A stretch of 64,000 nt of DNA, taken from positions 186,001 to 250,000 of the forward strand of contig NZ_QRZF01000001.1 in assembly GCF_003464595.1 (NCBI RefSeq), read 5' to 3'. The stretch comes from Bacteroides intestinalis. Its GTDB lineage: Bacteria > Bacteroidota > Bacteroidia > Bacteroidales > Bacteroidaceae. Each line of letters starts with the position of its first letter. The first letter of the stretch is position 1. A model generated the notes under the pieces. That model was not told the DNA's origin. It searched no databases and worked only from the letters and a program-made list of their open reading frames with translations. Shown one piece after another: positions 44,571-54,335 of the stretch. The translations under genes and the position numbers were made by a program.

Positions 44571-45971
44571 ATGAGAATAAAGTTTTTATCCGTAATCATG
44601 AGTTTTCTTCTTATGTCGATTGCCATAAGTTCGTGCCTTAACTCAGATGATAATTATGAATACAGTTCCGACGCAACGATACGTGCCTTTGGTCTTGACA
44701 CCATAAAAAAAGGTATATATTATAAGTTTACGATTGACCAACTGAAAAGAGAAATTTATAATGTTGACTCACTTCCTGTTGGATCAGACACCATCATAGA
44801 CAGGATATTGATTGACACACTCAATGTTACGGGTTGGGTTACATCCGGTTTACAAGATACACTATTCAACAACCTTACTGACTCCGTTGACTTGAGAGAA
44901 CCGATCACCCTGAAAGTACATGCAGCTGACGGAGTTACTACCCGTGAATATAAAATCACAGTAAATGTTCACAAGCAGGATCCGGATTCACTAATCTGGA
45001 GAGAAGCGTCATCATTACCTACTTCACCTGCCGCCAACAAGCAGAAATCAGTAATTCTTAAAAATGATGCCGAAGAAGAAAATCTATTTGTCTATACTTC
45101 TACAACATCAGCATACCGCAGTTCATTAGGAAATCCAGCCCACTTATCTTGGAATCCCATCGGAGTTACGGGCATGCCTGCCAATACAGATTTGGGATCT
45201 ATTGTAAGCTTCAAAAACCAACTTTTTGTAGCCACCCCAAGTGGAGAAGTATTCTGTTCAGATAATGGCAATGTATGGGTAAATGCCGGCATACAGGAAG
45301 TTAAAGAGAACAAAGAGGTGCAGTCCATGCAAATGAGCACACTGGTTGCTACACTTGAAGCTGATGCACTAACAGGCATATCAGAGGAAACGTTGATTGG
45401 TATTCTTCTGGATGGAGGTCAAAAATACTTCTGCATAAGTACTGACGGTAAAAACTGGACAAGAAGCAAAGAAACAGTATCCAATGATTTCCCGGTAAAA
45501 GACATATATGCTACTGTATTTACGAATGCAAGCGGTATCAAGCAAACAGTAGTAGTGGGTAAAACGGAAACGTCTGCCAAAGCAGTAGTCCCCTGGTTCA
45601 CAATGGATGGATTGACATGGGCTGACATGAGTACCCCAAGTGATTTCTATTGTCCGGCTATGGAGAATCCAGCCATCATGTATTATGGAGGTTTGTTCCA
45701 CATGATGGGTGGAAAATTTGAAACGATCTACTCTTCACGTGTAGGTATCGCCTGGAATGAATCTGCTGATAAATTCAAGTATGCAATGAAAAAGACAGTA
45801 ACTCCGGGAGAAGATGAAGACGACGAAGAAGAAGTTACATACGAAAGCCTCTTCAAGGACAAAGGAGATTATTCTTTGACTATTGATAAGAATCATTATA
45901 TTTGGATTGTATGGAACGACGGTAGTGTATGGCGAGGCCGTCTAAACAAACTGGGTTTCAAGATACAATAA
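44571..45971 (+). CDS. DUF6242-type Bacteroides lipoprotein
   Basis: 466 residues. A lipoprotein signal (LLMSIAISSCLNSDD) precedes an N-terminal region with cadherin-like strands (LKVHAADGVTTREYKITVNV), then a sialidase-like beta-propeller portion with repeated Asp-box-like motifs (SDNGNVWVNAGIQ; STDGKNWTRSKE; TMDGLTWADMS). This is the architecture of DUF6242 proteins, whose role is unknown. It lies at the head of the envelope gene run, 55 bp before the DUF6089 gene. Confidence 0.8.
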   Translation: MRIKFLSVIMSFLLMSIAISSCLNSDDNYEYSSDATIRAFGLDTIKKGIYYKFTIDQLKREIYNVDSLPVGSDTIIDRILIDTLNVTGWVTSGLQDTLFNNLTDSVDLREPITLKVHAADGVTTREYKITVNVHKQDPDSLIWREASSLPTSPAANKQKSVILKNDAEEENLFVYTSTTSAYRSSLGNPAHLSWNPIGVTGMPANTDLGSIVSFKNQLFVATPSGEVFCSDNGNVWVNAGIQEVKENKEVQSMQMSTLVATLEADALTGISEETLIGILLDGGQKYFCISTDGKNWTRSKETVSNDFPVKDIYATVFTNASGIKQTVVVGKTETSAKAVVPWFTMDGLTWADMSTPSDFYCPAMENPAIMYYGGLFHMMGGKFETIYSSRVGIAWNESADKFKYAMKKTVTPGEDEDDEEEVTYESLFKDKGDYSLTIDKNHYIWIVWNDGSVWRGRLNKLGFKIQ

Positions 45972-46025
45972 TAAAATAGTCAATTTTCCGTTTCCTTAAT
46001 AAATAAGGAGTAATAAGAAAACGGT

Positions 46026-46721
46026 ATGACTATTACAAGAAATATAAAAATAGTATTTTTTCTACTCATGTTCCCTTTCTGTTGCGTCATTGCGCAAGAG
46101 GAATATACTTGGGAACTGGGGGGAGCCATTGGAGGGAGTTTTTATATGGGAGATGCGAATAGCAGTACCCTGTTTAAGAACACAGGAATAGCGGGAGGTT
46201 TCATAGCCCGGTACTTACTGAATCCACACATGGCAATAAAAGGTAACCTGACAGCCGGCAGGATTTCCGGCGACACGAGAGATTTCAAAAATGTATATCC
46301 AAATGAAGAATACGCCACCTTCAAACGGACGATATTCGATTTAGGAGTGCAATTTGAATATAACTTTTTGGGATATGGTATCGGTAACACGTACCGGGGT
46401 GACCGTCGGTTTACACCTTATATATTAGGTGGATTAGGTTTTACGTTTGCACCAAAACCTGTAAAAACGGTCTTCACTATGAACATTCCCATTGGAGTGG
46501 GAGTGAAATTCAAAGCAACCCCGCGCATCAATATAGGATGTGAGTTTACGATGCGGTTCAGTCTTAGCGACCAGTTGGATGTTACCCAACGGGAAGGCTT
46601 GCAACTGGAAGACCCGTACCAGATAAAAGGAAAAGGTTGGAAGAATAAAGATAGTTACGCATTTACTGTCTTTTTCATCACCTACGACCTCTTCCCAAGA
46701 TGTAAGGAATGTAACAACTAA
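46026..46721 (+). CDS. DUF6089 family outer-membrane beta-barrel (PorG-like)
   Basis: 231 residues with a signal peptide (VFFLLMFPFCCVIAQ). Glycine-rich strands follow (WELGGAIGGSFYMGDANSS; YILGGLGFTFAPKP; VKFKATPRINIGCEFTMRF). The family includes PorG of type IX secretion, and this gene sits directly before uppS and bamA as PorG-like genes commonly do in Bacteroidetes. No other secretion component is in the window, so a secretion role here is not supported. It is 6 bp before uppS. Confidence 0.8.
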   Translation: MTITRNIKIVFFLLMFPFCCVIAQEEYTWELGGAIGGSFYMGDANSSTLFKNTGIAGGFIARYLLNPHMAIKGNLTAGRISGDTRDFKNVYPNEEYATFKRTIFDLGVQFEYNFLGYGIGNTYRGDRRFTPYILGGLGFTFAPKPVKTVFTMNIPIGVGVKFKATPRINIGCEFTMRFSLSDQLDVTQREGLQLEDPYQIKGKGWKNKDSYAFTVFFITYDLFPRCKECNN

Positions 46722-46727
46722 AAAAAG

Positions 46728-47462
46728 ATGCAATATAAAGAACAAATTGATTTGAGCCGGATACCCCAGCATGTGGCGATTATCATGGACGGCAACGGAC
46801 GATGGGCGAAGCAGCGTGGACACGAACGCAGCTACGGACATCAGGTCGGTGCAGAGACCGTTCATGTGATAGCCGAAGAAGCCGCCAGGCTGGGCATCAG
46901 ATATCTGACCCTATATACGTTCTCAACCGAAAACTGGAACCGTCCTACAGACGAAGTTGCTGCTCTGATGAGTCTTCTTTTCGATTCCATCGAAGAAGAT
47001 ACGTTCATGAAGAACAACATTAGCTTCCGGATTATCGGAGATATAGAAAAGTTACCCGCAAATGTACAAACCCGTTTATACAATTGCGTAGAAAATACAT
47101 CTAAGAATACAGGCATGTGCCTGGTACTTGCCCTTAGCTACTCTTCACGCTGGGAAATAACAGAAGCCAGCCGGCAAATAGCTGTCTTGGTACAGAAAGG
47201 AGAATTGACACCCGAACAAATCAACTGCGATTTAATGTCAAAGCACCTGACAACCAGCTTCATGCCTGACCCCGACTTGTTGATACGCACCGGTGGAGAA
47301 ATCCGCCTGAGCAATTACCTACTTTGGCAATGCGCGTATTCGGAACTTTACTTTTGCGAAACCTATTGGCCCGATTTTCGGGAAGAAGAACTTCGTAAAG
47401 CCATTTGCGACTACCAGAGACGGGAACGCAGATTCGGCAAAATCAGTGAACAAATCAGTTAA
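46728..47462 (+). CDS. uppS: Isoprenyl (undecaprenyl) diphosphate synthase
   Basis: 244 residues, cis-prenyltransferase family. The first signature [17 protein letters not shown] at the N-terminus holds the catalytic Asp, and [11 protein letters not shown] and the C-terminal [19 protein letters not shown] complete the family pattern. It makes the lipid carrier for cell-wall and O-antigen synthesis. It is followed by bamA after 28 bp. Confidence 0.95.
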   Translation: MQYKEQIDLSRIPQHVAIIMDGNGRWAKQRGHERSYGHQVGAETVHVIAEEAARLGIRYLTLYTFSTENWNRPTDEVAALMSLLFDSIEEDTFMKNNISFRIIGDIEKLPANVQTRLYNCVENTSKNTGMCLVLALSYSSRWEITEASRQIAVLVQKGELTPEQINCDLMSKHLTTSFMPDPDLLIRTGGEIRLSNYLLWQCAYSELYFCETYWPDFREEELRKAICDYQRRERRFGKISEQIS

Positions 47463-47490
47463 ACTCAAACATATTTAATCCAAAACATAA

Positions 47491-50133
47491 ATGCACTATC
47501 GTATTTTCTCTATACTCACAGCGTTTATCTGCCTCTTTGGTTGTGTATTGACAAGCGCGGCTCAAGATGCCAATGGCACCGATGACGATGCAGCAAAACC
47601 GGTTATTCTCTACTCGGGAGCACCCAAAAAGTATGAAATTGCAGAAATTAAAGTAGAAGGAGTAAAGAACTATGAGGACTATGTACTCATCGGACTATCC
47701 GGTTTGTCTGTAGGACAAACAATTACAATACCGGGTGAGGAAGTCACTCAGGCTTGTAAGCGTTACTGGAAGCATGGTTTATTCTCCAACGTCCAAATCA
47801 CCGCAGACAAGATAGAAGGTGACAAGATTTGGCTAACAATCCATCTGACTCAACGCCCTCGTGTCTCTGAAATTCGTTACCACGGAGTGAAGAAATCAGA
47901 GCGTGAAGATATCGAGAGCCGGATCGGTATGATCAAGGGCGGACAGGTGACACCCAATGTGATCGACCGTGCCAAGACTCTTATCAAACGCTATTTTGAC
48001 GATAAGGGCTTTAAGAACGCAGAAGTCATCATCGCACAGAAAGACGATGTATCCAACGAGAACCAAGTAATCGTAGATATTGACATCGACAAAAAAGAGA
48101 AGGTAAAAGTGCATGAAATCACCATCGTTGGTAATGAAGCGATCGCAACCAAGAAGTTGAAACGCATCATGAAGAAAACCAACGAAAAGAATAAATTGCT
48201 CAATCTGTTCCGTACCAAAAAGTTCGTAGAAGAAAACTTCGAGGCAGACAAGCAGTTGATCATCGACAAGTACAACGAGTTGGGTTATCGCGATGCTATG
48301 ATCGTAGAAGACAGCATCAAGCCGTATGATGACCGCACCGTGGATATCTTCATGAAGATTGATGAAGGAGAGAAATATTATCTGCGTAATGTAACGTGGG
48401 TAGGTAATACTCTGTATCCTTCCGAACAGTTGAACTTTATGCTCCGTATGAAGAAAGGTGACGTATACAACCAGAAATTGCTGGAAGAACGTACCATGTC
48501 AGACGAAGATGCTATCGGTAACCTCTACTACAACAACGGTTATTTGTTCTACAGCCTTGAACCCGTAGAAGTAAATATCGTAGGAGACTCTATCGACTTG
48601 GAAATGCGTATTTATGAAGGCCGTCAGGCTACTATCAATAAGGTTAGCATCAATGGTAACGACCGCTTGTACGAAAACGTTGTTCGTCGTGAACTCCGTA
48701 CCCGTCCGGGTGACCTGTTCAGCCGTGAAGACCTGATGCGTTCTATGCGTGAAATCCAGCAGATGGGACATTTCGACCCGGAACAAATTAAACCGGATAT
48801 CCAGCCAAGACCGGAAGACGGAACAGTGGATATAGGTTACGATCTGGTATCCAAAGCTAACGACCAGGTAGAATTCTCCGCTGGTTGGGGACAAACCGGT
48901 ATCATCGGTAAGCTGAGTTTGAAGTTCACCAACTTCTCACTTGCAAACTTACTGCATCCGGGTGAAAACTATCGTGGTATCCTGCCGCAGGGTGATGGTC
49001 AGACCTTGACTGTCAGTGGACAAACCAATGCCAAGTATTATCAATCCTATAGCATTTCATTCTACGATCCATGGTTCGGTGGTAAACGTCCGAATGCATT
49101 CTCTCTGTCAGCATTCTATTCTGTACAGACAGACATCAGCAGCCGTTACTACAACTCAGCATACATGAACAGCTACTACAACAGTATGTATAGCGGTATG
49201 TATGGCTACGGTATGTACAACTACGGTAACTATAACAGTTATGAAAACTATTATGACCCTGATAAGTCTATCAAGATGTTCGGTGTAGCCGCTATGTTCG
49301 GTAAGCGTTTGAAATGGCCGGATGACTACTTCCAGTTCACTGCTGAGTTATCCTACCAACGCTATATCCTAAGCGACTGGCAATACTTCCCTGTAACAAA
49401 TGGTAAGTGTAATAACCTCAGCATCAACCTGACTTTGTCTCGTAGTTCTATCGATAATCCGATCTATCCCCGTTCAGGTTCTGAATTCTCATTGTCTGTA
49501 CAGTTGACTCCGCCGTACTCACTGTTCGATGGAACTGACTACAGCAAATACAGTACCAGCAACCAGGATGATATGAACAAAATGCACAAATGGATTGAAT
49601 ACCACAAATGGAAATTCAAATCCAAAGTGTACATCCCGTTGATGGACCCGATAGCAGTAAAACGTACTCCGGTATTGATGGGTCGTGTTGAATTTGGTTT
49701 GTTGGGACATTACAACAAGTATAAGAAGTCTCCGTTCGAAACATTCGACGTGGGTGGTGACGGTATGACCGGCTACTCCAGCTACGCAACGGAAAGTATC
49801 GCTCTTCGTGGTTATGAAAACAGTTCATTGACTCCTTACGGCTACGAAGGTTATGCTTATACCCGTCTCGGACTTGAGTTAAGATATCCGCTGATGCTGG
49901 AAACAAGTACCAGTATTTATGCGTTAGGTTTTGTAGAAGCCGGTAATGCATGGCACGATGTAAAGAACTTCAATCCGTTCGAATTGAAACGTTCTGCAGG
50001 TGTTGGTGTCCGTATCTTCCTGCCGATGATCGGTATGATGGGTATTGACTGGGCTTATGGTTTCGATAAAATACGTGGTTCGAAAGATTACGGTGGCAGT
50101 CAGTTCCACTTTATCTTAGGACAGGAATTCTAA
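47491..50133 (+). CDS. bamA: Outer-membrane protein assembly factor BamA
   Basis: 880 residues with a signal peptide and a short acidic linker. Five POTRA domains span about 45-440 (EIAEIKVEGVKNYEDYVLIG; EIRYHGVKKSEREDIESRIG; TINKVSINGNDRLYENVVRR). A C-terminal 16-stranded barrel follows, with the Omp85 segment GGDGMTGYSSYATESIALRG near 750 and an aromatic final strand (FHFILGQEF). It inserts beta-barrel proteins into the outer membrane. A Tyr/Asn-rich stretch at about 555-590 (SAYMNSYYNSMYSGMYGYGM) is an unusual loop. Confidence 0.95.
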   Translation: MHYRIFSILTAFICLFGCVLTSAAQDANGTDDDAAKPVILYSGAPKKYEIAEIKVEGVKNYEDYVLIGLSGLSVGQTITIPGEEVTQACKRYWKHGLFSNVQITADKIEGDKIWLTIHLTQRPRVSEIRYHGVKKSEREDIESRIGMIKGGQVTPNVIDRAKTLIKRYFDDKGFKNAEVIIAQKDDVSNENQVIVDIDIDKKEKVKVHEITIVGNEAIATKKLKRIMKKTNEKNKLLNLFRTKKFVEENFEADKQLIIDKYNELGYRDAMIVEDSIKPYDDRTVDIFMKIDEGEKYYLRNVTWVGNTLYPSEQLNFMLRMKKGDVYNQKLLEERTMSDEDAIGNLYYNNGYLFYSLEPVEVNIVGDSIDLEMRIYEGRQATINKVSINGNDRLYENVVRRELRTRPGDLFSREDLMRSMREIQQMGHFDPEQIKPDIQPRPEDGTVDIGYDLVSKANDQVEFSAGWGQTGIIGKLSLKFTNFSLANLLHPGENYRGILPQGDGQTLTVSGQTNAKYYQSYSISFYDPWFGGKRPNAFSLSAFYSVQTDISSRYYNSAYMNSYYNSMYSGMYGYGMYNYGNYNSYENYYDPDKSIKMFGVAAMFGKRLKWPDDYFQFTAELSYQRYILSDWQYFPVTNGKCNNLSINLTLSRSSIDNPIYPRSGSEFSLSVQLTPPYSLFDGTDYSKYSTSNQDDMNKMHKWIEYHKWKFKSKVYIPLMDPIAVKRTPVLMGRVEFGLLGHYNKYKKSPFETFDVGGDGMTGYSSYATESIALRGYENSSLTPYGYEGYAYTRLGLELRYPLMLETSTSIYALGFVEAGNAWHDVKNFNPFELKRSAGVGVRIFLPMIGMMGIDWAYGFDKIRGSKDYGGSQFHFILGQEF

Positions 50134-50156
50134 TTGTATCACAAAAACCAAACGTT

Positions 50157-50672
50157 ATGAGAAAGTCTGTTTTATTAATGATCTTGCTGTTTGCCGTAGG
50201 CATGACAGCCAGTGCACAAAAGTTTGCCTTGATTGACATGGAGTATATCCTGAAGAACATTCCGGCATACGAACGTGCTAACGAACAGTTGAACCAGGTT
50301 TCCAAGAAATGGCAAAGTGAAGTAGAAAAAGTTGCCGAGGAAGCCAAAACGTTGTACAAGAACTATCAATCGGAAGCCGTCTTCCTTTCTGAAGAACAAA
50401 AAGGAAAGAAAGAGGAAGCGATTGTCGCTAAGGAGAAAGAAGCCGCTGAACTTCGCCGCACTTATTTTGGACCTGAAGGGGAATTATTCAAGAAACGTGA
50501 AAGTCTGATGCAACCCATTCAGGATGAGATTTATAATGCGGTTAAAGAAATATCGGAGCAGAAAGGATATTCGGTAGTTGTAGACCGGGCATCCGCAACA
50601 AGCATTATTTTTGCTTCTCCGCGTATTGACATCAGCAATGAAGTGCTTGAGAAGTTAGGATATTCAAATTAA
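50157..50672 (+). CDS. OmpH/Skp-family periplasmic chaperone, copy 1
   Basis: 171 residues with a signal peptide (LLMILLFAVGMTASAQ). The OmpH family coiled-coil is seen at about 35-125 (YERANEQLNQVSKKWQSEVE; EEQKGKKEEAIVAKEKEAAE). It holds unfolded outer-membrane proteins for delivery to BamA. It lies 23 bp after bamA. Confidence 0.9.
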   Translation: MRKSVLLMILLFAVGMTASAQKFALIDMEYILKNIPAYERANEQLNQVSKKWQSEVEKVAEEAKTLYKNYQSEAVFLSEEQKGKKEEAIVAKEKEAAELRRTYFGPEGELFKKRESLMQPIQDEIYNAVKEISEQKGYSVVVDRASATSIIFASPRIDISNEVLEKLGYSN

Positions 50673-50733
50673 TTTCATACATTTGCTAGTCGAATATAGG
50701 CGGCATCTCAGTATTAAAAATAAGCTGGCTTAT

Positions 50734-50764
50734 TTTGTTTTACATTTGCTTTGCATTATATTTG
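50734..50764 (+). promoter_or_regulatory. Internal promoter before the second skp gene
   Basis: TTTG at 50734-50737, a 19-bp spacer and TATATTTG at 50757-50764 form a full promoter 41 bp before the ATG at 50806. Confidence 0.7.
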
Positions 50765-50805
50765 CACCAAACAACGACTAATTATTAAAATAAACAATAA
50801 ACATT

Positions 50806-51309
50806 ATGCTTAAAAAAATCGCACTACTCGTAGTACTATTCGCTCTTCCGTTAGGAGCGATGGCACAAAAATTCGCTCACATGAACTCTCAGGAGGTTAT
50901 TGTTGCTATGCCGGAATATACTAAAGCACAAGCTGACCTTGACGCTATGTCAAAACAGTATCAGGAAGAAATGCAGCGTTCTCAAACTGAATTCAATAAG
51001 AAAGTTCAGGAATTCCAGCAACAAGCAGACTCTCTGCCGAAGAATATTGCAGAAAGACGCCAAAAAGAATTGCAGGACATGGCTCAAAGACAAGAAGAGT
51101 TCCAGCAAGATGCTTATCAAAACATGCAGAAAGCACAGCAAGATGCTTTAGTGCCTATCTATAAGAAATTGGATGAAGCTATTCAAGCTGTAGGTAAAGC
51201 AGAAGGTGTAATCTACATCTTCGACCTGGCTCGTACACCGATACCTTATGTAGGTTCAGAAAGTGTAGATGTTACTGCTAAAGTAAAAACTCAGTTGGGT
51301 ATCAAATAA
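50806..51309 (+). CDS. OmpH/Skp-family periplasmic chaperone, copy 2
   Basis: 167 residues with a signal peptide (LLVVLFALPLGAMAQ) and a glutamine-rich coiled-coil (MSKQYQEEMQRSQTEFNKKV; RQEEFQQDAYQNMQKAQQDA). It is a diverged paralogue of copy 1, with its own promoter and a terminator after it, so the two copies can be expressed at different levels. Confidence 0.9.
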   Translation: MLKKIALLVVLFALPLGAMAQKFAHMNSQEVIVAMPEYTKAQADLDAMSKQYQEEMQRSQTEFNKKVQEFQQQADSLPKNIAERRQKELQDMAQRQEEFQQDAYQNMQKAQQDALVPIYKKLDEAIQAVGKAEGVIYIFDLARTPIPYVGSESVDVTAKVKTQLGIK

Positions 51310-51330
51310 GAAGACTCATCGTTTAAAGAT

Positions 51331-51370
51331 ATAAAAAGGCGTGGACTGTATGCAGTTCACGCCTTTTTAT
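51331..51370 (+). terminator. Strong terminator after skp copy 2
   Basis: Arms aaaaaggcgt/acgccttttt plus an inner actg/cagt pair form a stable stem ending in a T-run. Confidence 0.8.
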
Positions 51371-51445
51371 ATCTTTAGATAAGATAAGCTGCATCTCAGC
51401 ATAACTTTTTCATGCAAGCATGAAAGTTCTGCATTCGATTTGCAT

Positions 51446-51453
51446 TATCTTTG
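51446..51453 (+). promoter_or_regulatory. murI -7 box
   Basis: TATCTTTG lies 25 bp before the ATG at 51478 and excludes the upstream ATG at 51451 as start. Confidence 0.5.
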
Positions 51454-51477
51454 CAACGTGTACTAAGCTTTTCCAGT

Positions 51478-52317
51478 ATGAAACAAGAATTACCTACTAT
51501 TCCCGGCCCTATCGGTGTATTCGACTCCGGATATGGCGGACTTACCATCTTGAGTAAGATACGTGAAGCCTTGCCTCAATATGACTATATCTATTTAGGA
51601 GATAATGCACGTACGCCCTACGGCACACGGTCTTTCGAAATCGTATATGAATTCACACTACAGGCAGTCACTAAACTGTTTGAGATGGGATGTCATCTCG
51701 TTATCCTGGCTTGCAATACGGCATCTGCCAAAGCATTACGCAGCATACAGATCAATGATTTACCCGAAATGGATCCGGCACGCCGTGTATTGGGTGTCAT
51801 CCGCCCTACCGTTGAATGTATAGGCAGTATTACACAGAGTCGCCATGTCGGTGTTCTTGCCACAGCAGGAACCATTAAATCAGAATCCTATCCGTTGGAA
51901 ATTCATAAGCTTTTTCCGGATATTCAGGTAGCGGGTGAAGCTTGTCCGTTATGGGTATCTCTCGTAGAAAACAACGAAGCGGAAGGAGACGGGACAGATT
52001 ACTTCGTTCGTAAATACATCAATGAACTGCTGGCAAAAGACACGCAGATTGATACCGTGATTCTTGGCTGCACTCATTATCCTTTGCTATTACCTAAAAT
52101 AAAGAAGCACATGCCGGACGGCATCGCTACAGTGACGCAAGGTGAACTGGTAGCCGACAGCTTGAAAGACTACTTCCGCCGACATCCTGAAATGGATGCC
52201 AAATGTACCAAAGGTGGAAACTGTACTTACTACACCACGGAAGCAGAAGAGAAGTTCATAGAGTCAGCATCCACTTTCCTGAACGAAGCGGTAACCGTAC
52301 AGCGAATAGAGTTATAA
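51478..52317 (+). CDS. murI: Glutamate racemase
   Basis: 279 residues from MKQELPTIPGP. It makes D-glutamate for peptidoglycan. The two catalytic cysteines are in LACNTASAKAL and LGCTHYPLLL, and the N-terminal IGVFDSGYGGLTILSKI is the family opening. The longer open frame start at 51451 would lie upstream of the likely transcript start. Confidence 0.95.
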   Translation: MKQELPTIPGPIGVFDSGYGGLTILSKIREALPQYDYIYLGDNARTPYGTRSFEIVYEFTLQAVTKLFEMGCHLVILACNTASAKALRSIQINDLPEMDPARRVLGVIRPTVECIGSITQSRHVGVLATAGTIKSESYPLEIHKLFPDIQVAGEACPLWVSLVENNEAEGDGTDYFVRKYINELLAKDTQIDTVILGCTHYPLLLPKIKKHMPDGIATVTQGELVADSLKDYFRRHPEMDAKCTKGGNCTYYTTEAEEKFIESASTFLNEAVTVQRIEL

Positions 52318-52364
52318 TCATTAATATTTGACGGTAAAACAAATCTTTTCTCCGAAATACTTGT

Positions 52365-52372
52365 TATATTTG
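52365..52372 (+). promoter_or_regulatory. -7 box for the second DUF2007 gene
   Basis: TATATTTG lies 31 bp before the ATG at 52403. Confidence 0.45.
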
Positions 52373-52402
52373 TAATATATAAACCTATTAATACTTACCA
52401 TT

Positions 52403-52639
52403 ATGAAATCAACAGACTATAGCCGCACAGTTGAAGTGTTCAAAGGATCACCGTGGGAAGCAGAACTTGTTAAAGGTCTACTCGAAAACAATGGTATAGC
52501 AACTATTATCAAAGACGGGCTTATGAGCACCATTGCACCTTATATAGCACCAGATGTAACCATTCTCGTCAGTGAGGAAAGATATGAAGACGCCATGGAG
52601 ATAATCCGTGAGCGTGATAAAGGGAAAGACGAAGAATAA
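52403..52639 (+). CDS. DUF2007-family small protein
   Basis: 78 residues with VEVFKGSPWEAELVKGLLEN and VTILVSEERYEDAMEIIRER, the two strand-helix units of the family. It is a paralogue of the protein at 32095-32292. Function unknown. It precedes proB by 46 bp and probably shares its transcript. Confidence 0.82.
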   Translation: MKSTDYSRTVEVFKGSPWEAELVKGLLENNGIATIIKDGLMSTIAPYIAPDVTILVSEERYEDAMEIIRERDKGKDEE

Positions 52640-52685
52640 TTCTTTCACTTTCCTTCTGAAACCACATAAGAACGATATACAACAC

Positions 52686-53768
52686 ATGGAACAACAATTT
52701 TCGAGAATAGCTGTAAAGGTAGGCAGCAATGTCCTGACGCGCCGTGATGGAACTCTGGACGTAACACGTATGTCTGCCTTAGTCGATCAGATAGCCGAAC
52801 TGCATAAGACAGGAGTAGAAATTATACTTGTTTCATCCGGAGCCGTAGCTTCCGGACGTAGTGAAGTGCATTCTGCCAAGAAATTGGACAGTGTAGATCA
52901 GCGTCAGCTTTTCTCTGCCGTGGGGCAAGCTAAACTTATCAACCGTTATTACGAACTCTTTCGGGAGCATGGCATTGCTGTAGGACAGGTGCTGACTATG
53001 AAAGAGAATTTTGCTACGCGCAGGCATTATCTCAATCAAAAGAACTGCATGACGGTAATGCTGGAAAATGGGGTTATACCTATTGTCAACGAAAACGATA
53101 CAATCTCTGTAAGTGAACTGATGTTTACGGACAATGATGAATTGTCCGGCTTGATAGCATCCATGATGGATGCGCAGGCATTGATTATTCTTAGTAATAT
53201 CGACGGTATTTATAACGGTTCTCCTGCCGATCCCGCTTCTGAAGTCATCCGGGAAATCGGCCAGGGGAAAGATCTCTCTTCTTATATACAGACTTCCAAA
53301 TCCAGCTTCGGCCGTGGCGGAATGCTCACCAAAACCAATATCGCCCGCAAAGTAGCCGATGAAGGCATCACCGTTATCATCGCCAATGGTAAGCGGGATA
53401 ACATTCTGGTCGATTTGATTCAGCATGCTGAAACAACATTGTGCACCCGCTTTATCCCTTCTCCGGAGCCCGTATCAAGTGTCAAGAAATGGATTGCCCA
53501 TAGCGAAGGCTTTGCCAAAGGTGAACTGCACATCAATTACTGTGCTACGGAACTGCTTTTTTCGGATAAAGCAGTCAGCATTCTGCCTGTAGGCATCATC
53601 GATGTCATCGGCGAATTTGAGAAGGATGATATCGTGCGGATTGTTGACTTCGGAGGCAAACCCATTGGTGTGGGCAAAGCAAACTGCGACTCTACACAGG
53701 CCAGAGAAGCAATGGGAAAGCATGGTAAGAAACCGGTAGTACACTACGATTATTTATATATAGAATAG
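52686..53768 (+). CDS. proB: Glutamate 5-kinase
   Basis: 360 residues from MEQQFSRIAVKVGSNVLTRR at 52686. The amino-acid-kinase domain has SSGAVASGRSEVHS, PIVNENDTISVSELMF and SFGRGGMLTKTNIARKVAD. A C-terminal PUA domain follows (FAKGELHINYCATELLF...VVHYDYLYIE). It catalyses the first step of proline synthesis. A terminator follows, and no proA gene is next to it, which is unusual. The rest of the window is the accessory RHS region. Confidence 0.95.
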   Translation: MEQQFSRIAVKVGSNVLTRRDGTLDVTRMSALVDQIAELHKTGVEIILVSSGAVASGRSEVHSAKKLDSVDQRQLFSAVGQAKLINRYYELFREHGIAVGQVLTMKENFATRRHYLNQKNCMTVMLENGVIPIVNENDTISVSELMFTDNDELSGLIASMMDAQALIILSNIDGIYNGSPADPASEVIREIGQGKDLSSYIQTSKSSFGRGGMLTKTNIARKVADEGITVIIANGKRDNILVDLIQHAETTLCTRFIPSPEPVSSVKKWIAHSEGFAKGELHINYCATELLFSDKAVSILPVGIIDVIGEFEKDDIVRIVDFGGKPIGVGKANCDSTQAREAMGKHGKKPVVHYDYLYIE

Positions 53769-53791
53769 ACAAGCCAATTCATCGAATATGA

Positions 53792-53850
53792 GATTCCCTG
53801 TTCACATTCAATATCATGGGTAGAACCGATGTGAACAGGGAATCGTTTTG
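53792..53850. terminator. Strong terminator after proB
   Basis: Perfect 16-bp arms gattccctgttcacat/atgtgaacagggaatc, a 21-base loop, and then gttttgttt. It also insulates against transcripts coming from the convergent RHS region. Confidence 0.85.
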
Positions 53851-53888
53851 TTTAGTGATTTAGAGTCTCTTCAAACTTGCTTATATAA

Positions 53889-54335
53889 CTATTCTTCTAA
53901 CTTTTCAATATAGTCATAAAGTTCATTTGAGATTTCATAATAGACACCATCCGAATAGATGCCACCACTATCTACACAATACTCCGTTGTATCCGAAGGG
54001 GATATAAGATAAAGTTTGCATCGAGTATCTATTGAGTTTATAGATAAAGAATCTATTCTTTTTAGATTGTCTATATATGTTTTCAACAAACTGATTTCAT
54101 TAGGTTCTACAATAGTATCTTTCTTCATACTATCACAGAAGACTCTTTCAAATTCTTCACAAGATACATCAACAATAGTAAAAATACCAATTAAATTTAC
54201 ATGATGTAATACAACCATTTTGATGTCAACATCATTTCTGGCCATCGTAATTTCTTCTGAAACCTTCCTTTCTGTTTTTAAAGAGCAACAAGAAAAAAGT
54301 AACAGAATAAGCAAAAATACCACATTCTTCATCAT
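53889..54335 (-). CDS. Small lipoprotein, putative immunity protein of the metallopeptidase tip
   Basis: 148 residues with a lipoprotein signal (FLLILLLFSCCSLKTE). The start overlaps the stop of the orphan RHS gene by 4 bp, so translation is coupled. I recognise no family. The mature part is acidic (EELKE-type ends; CVDSGGIYSDGVYYEISNEL). Polymorphic toxin genes are typically followed by their immunity gene, so this is the best candidate to block the HEVDH metallopeptidase tip, and the lipoprotein signal puts it in the envelope. This is inference from position and size. Confidence 0.65.
   Translation of the reverse strand: MMKNVVFLLILLLFSCCSLKTERKVSEEITMARNDVDIKMVVLHHVNLIGIFTIVDVSCEEFERVFCDSMKKDTIVEPNEISLLKTYIDNLKRIDSLSINSIDTRCKLYLISPSDTTEYCVDSGGIYSDGVYYEISNELYDYIEKLEE

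Noticed and set aside
46026..46721. Evidence for type IX secretion from the PorG-like protein
   Set aside because: The DUF6089 family is broader than PorG, no other Por/Gld gene is present, and no protein in the window shows a clear type IX C-terminal signal.
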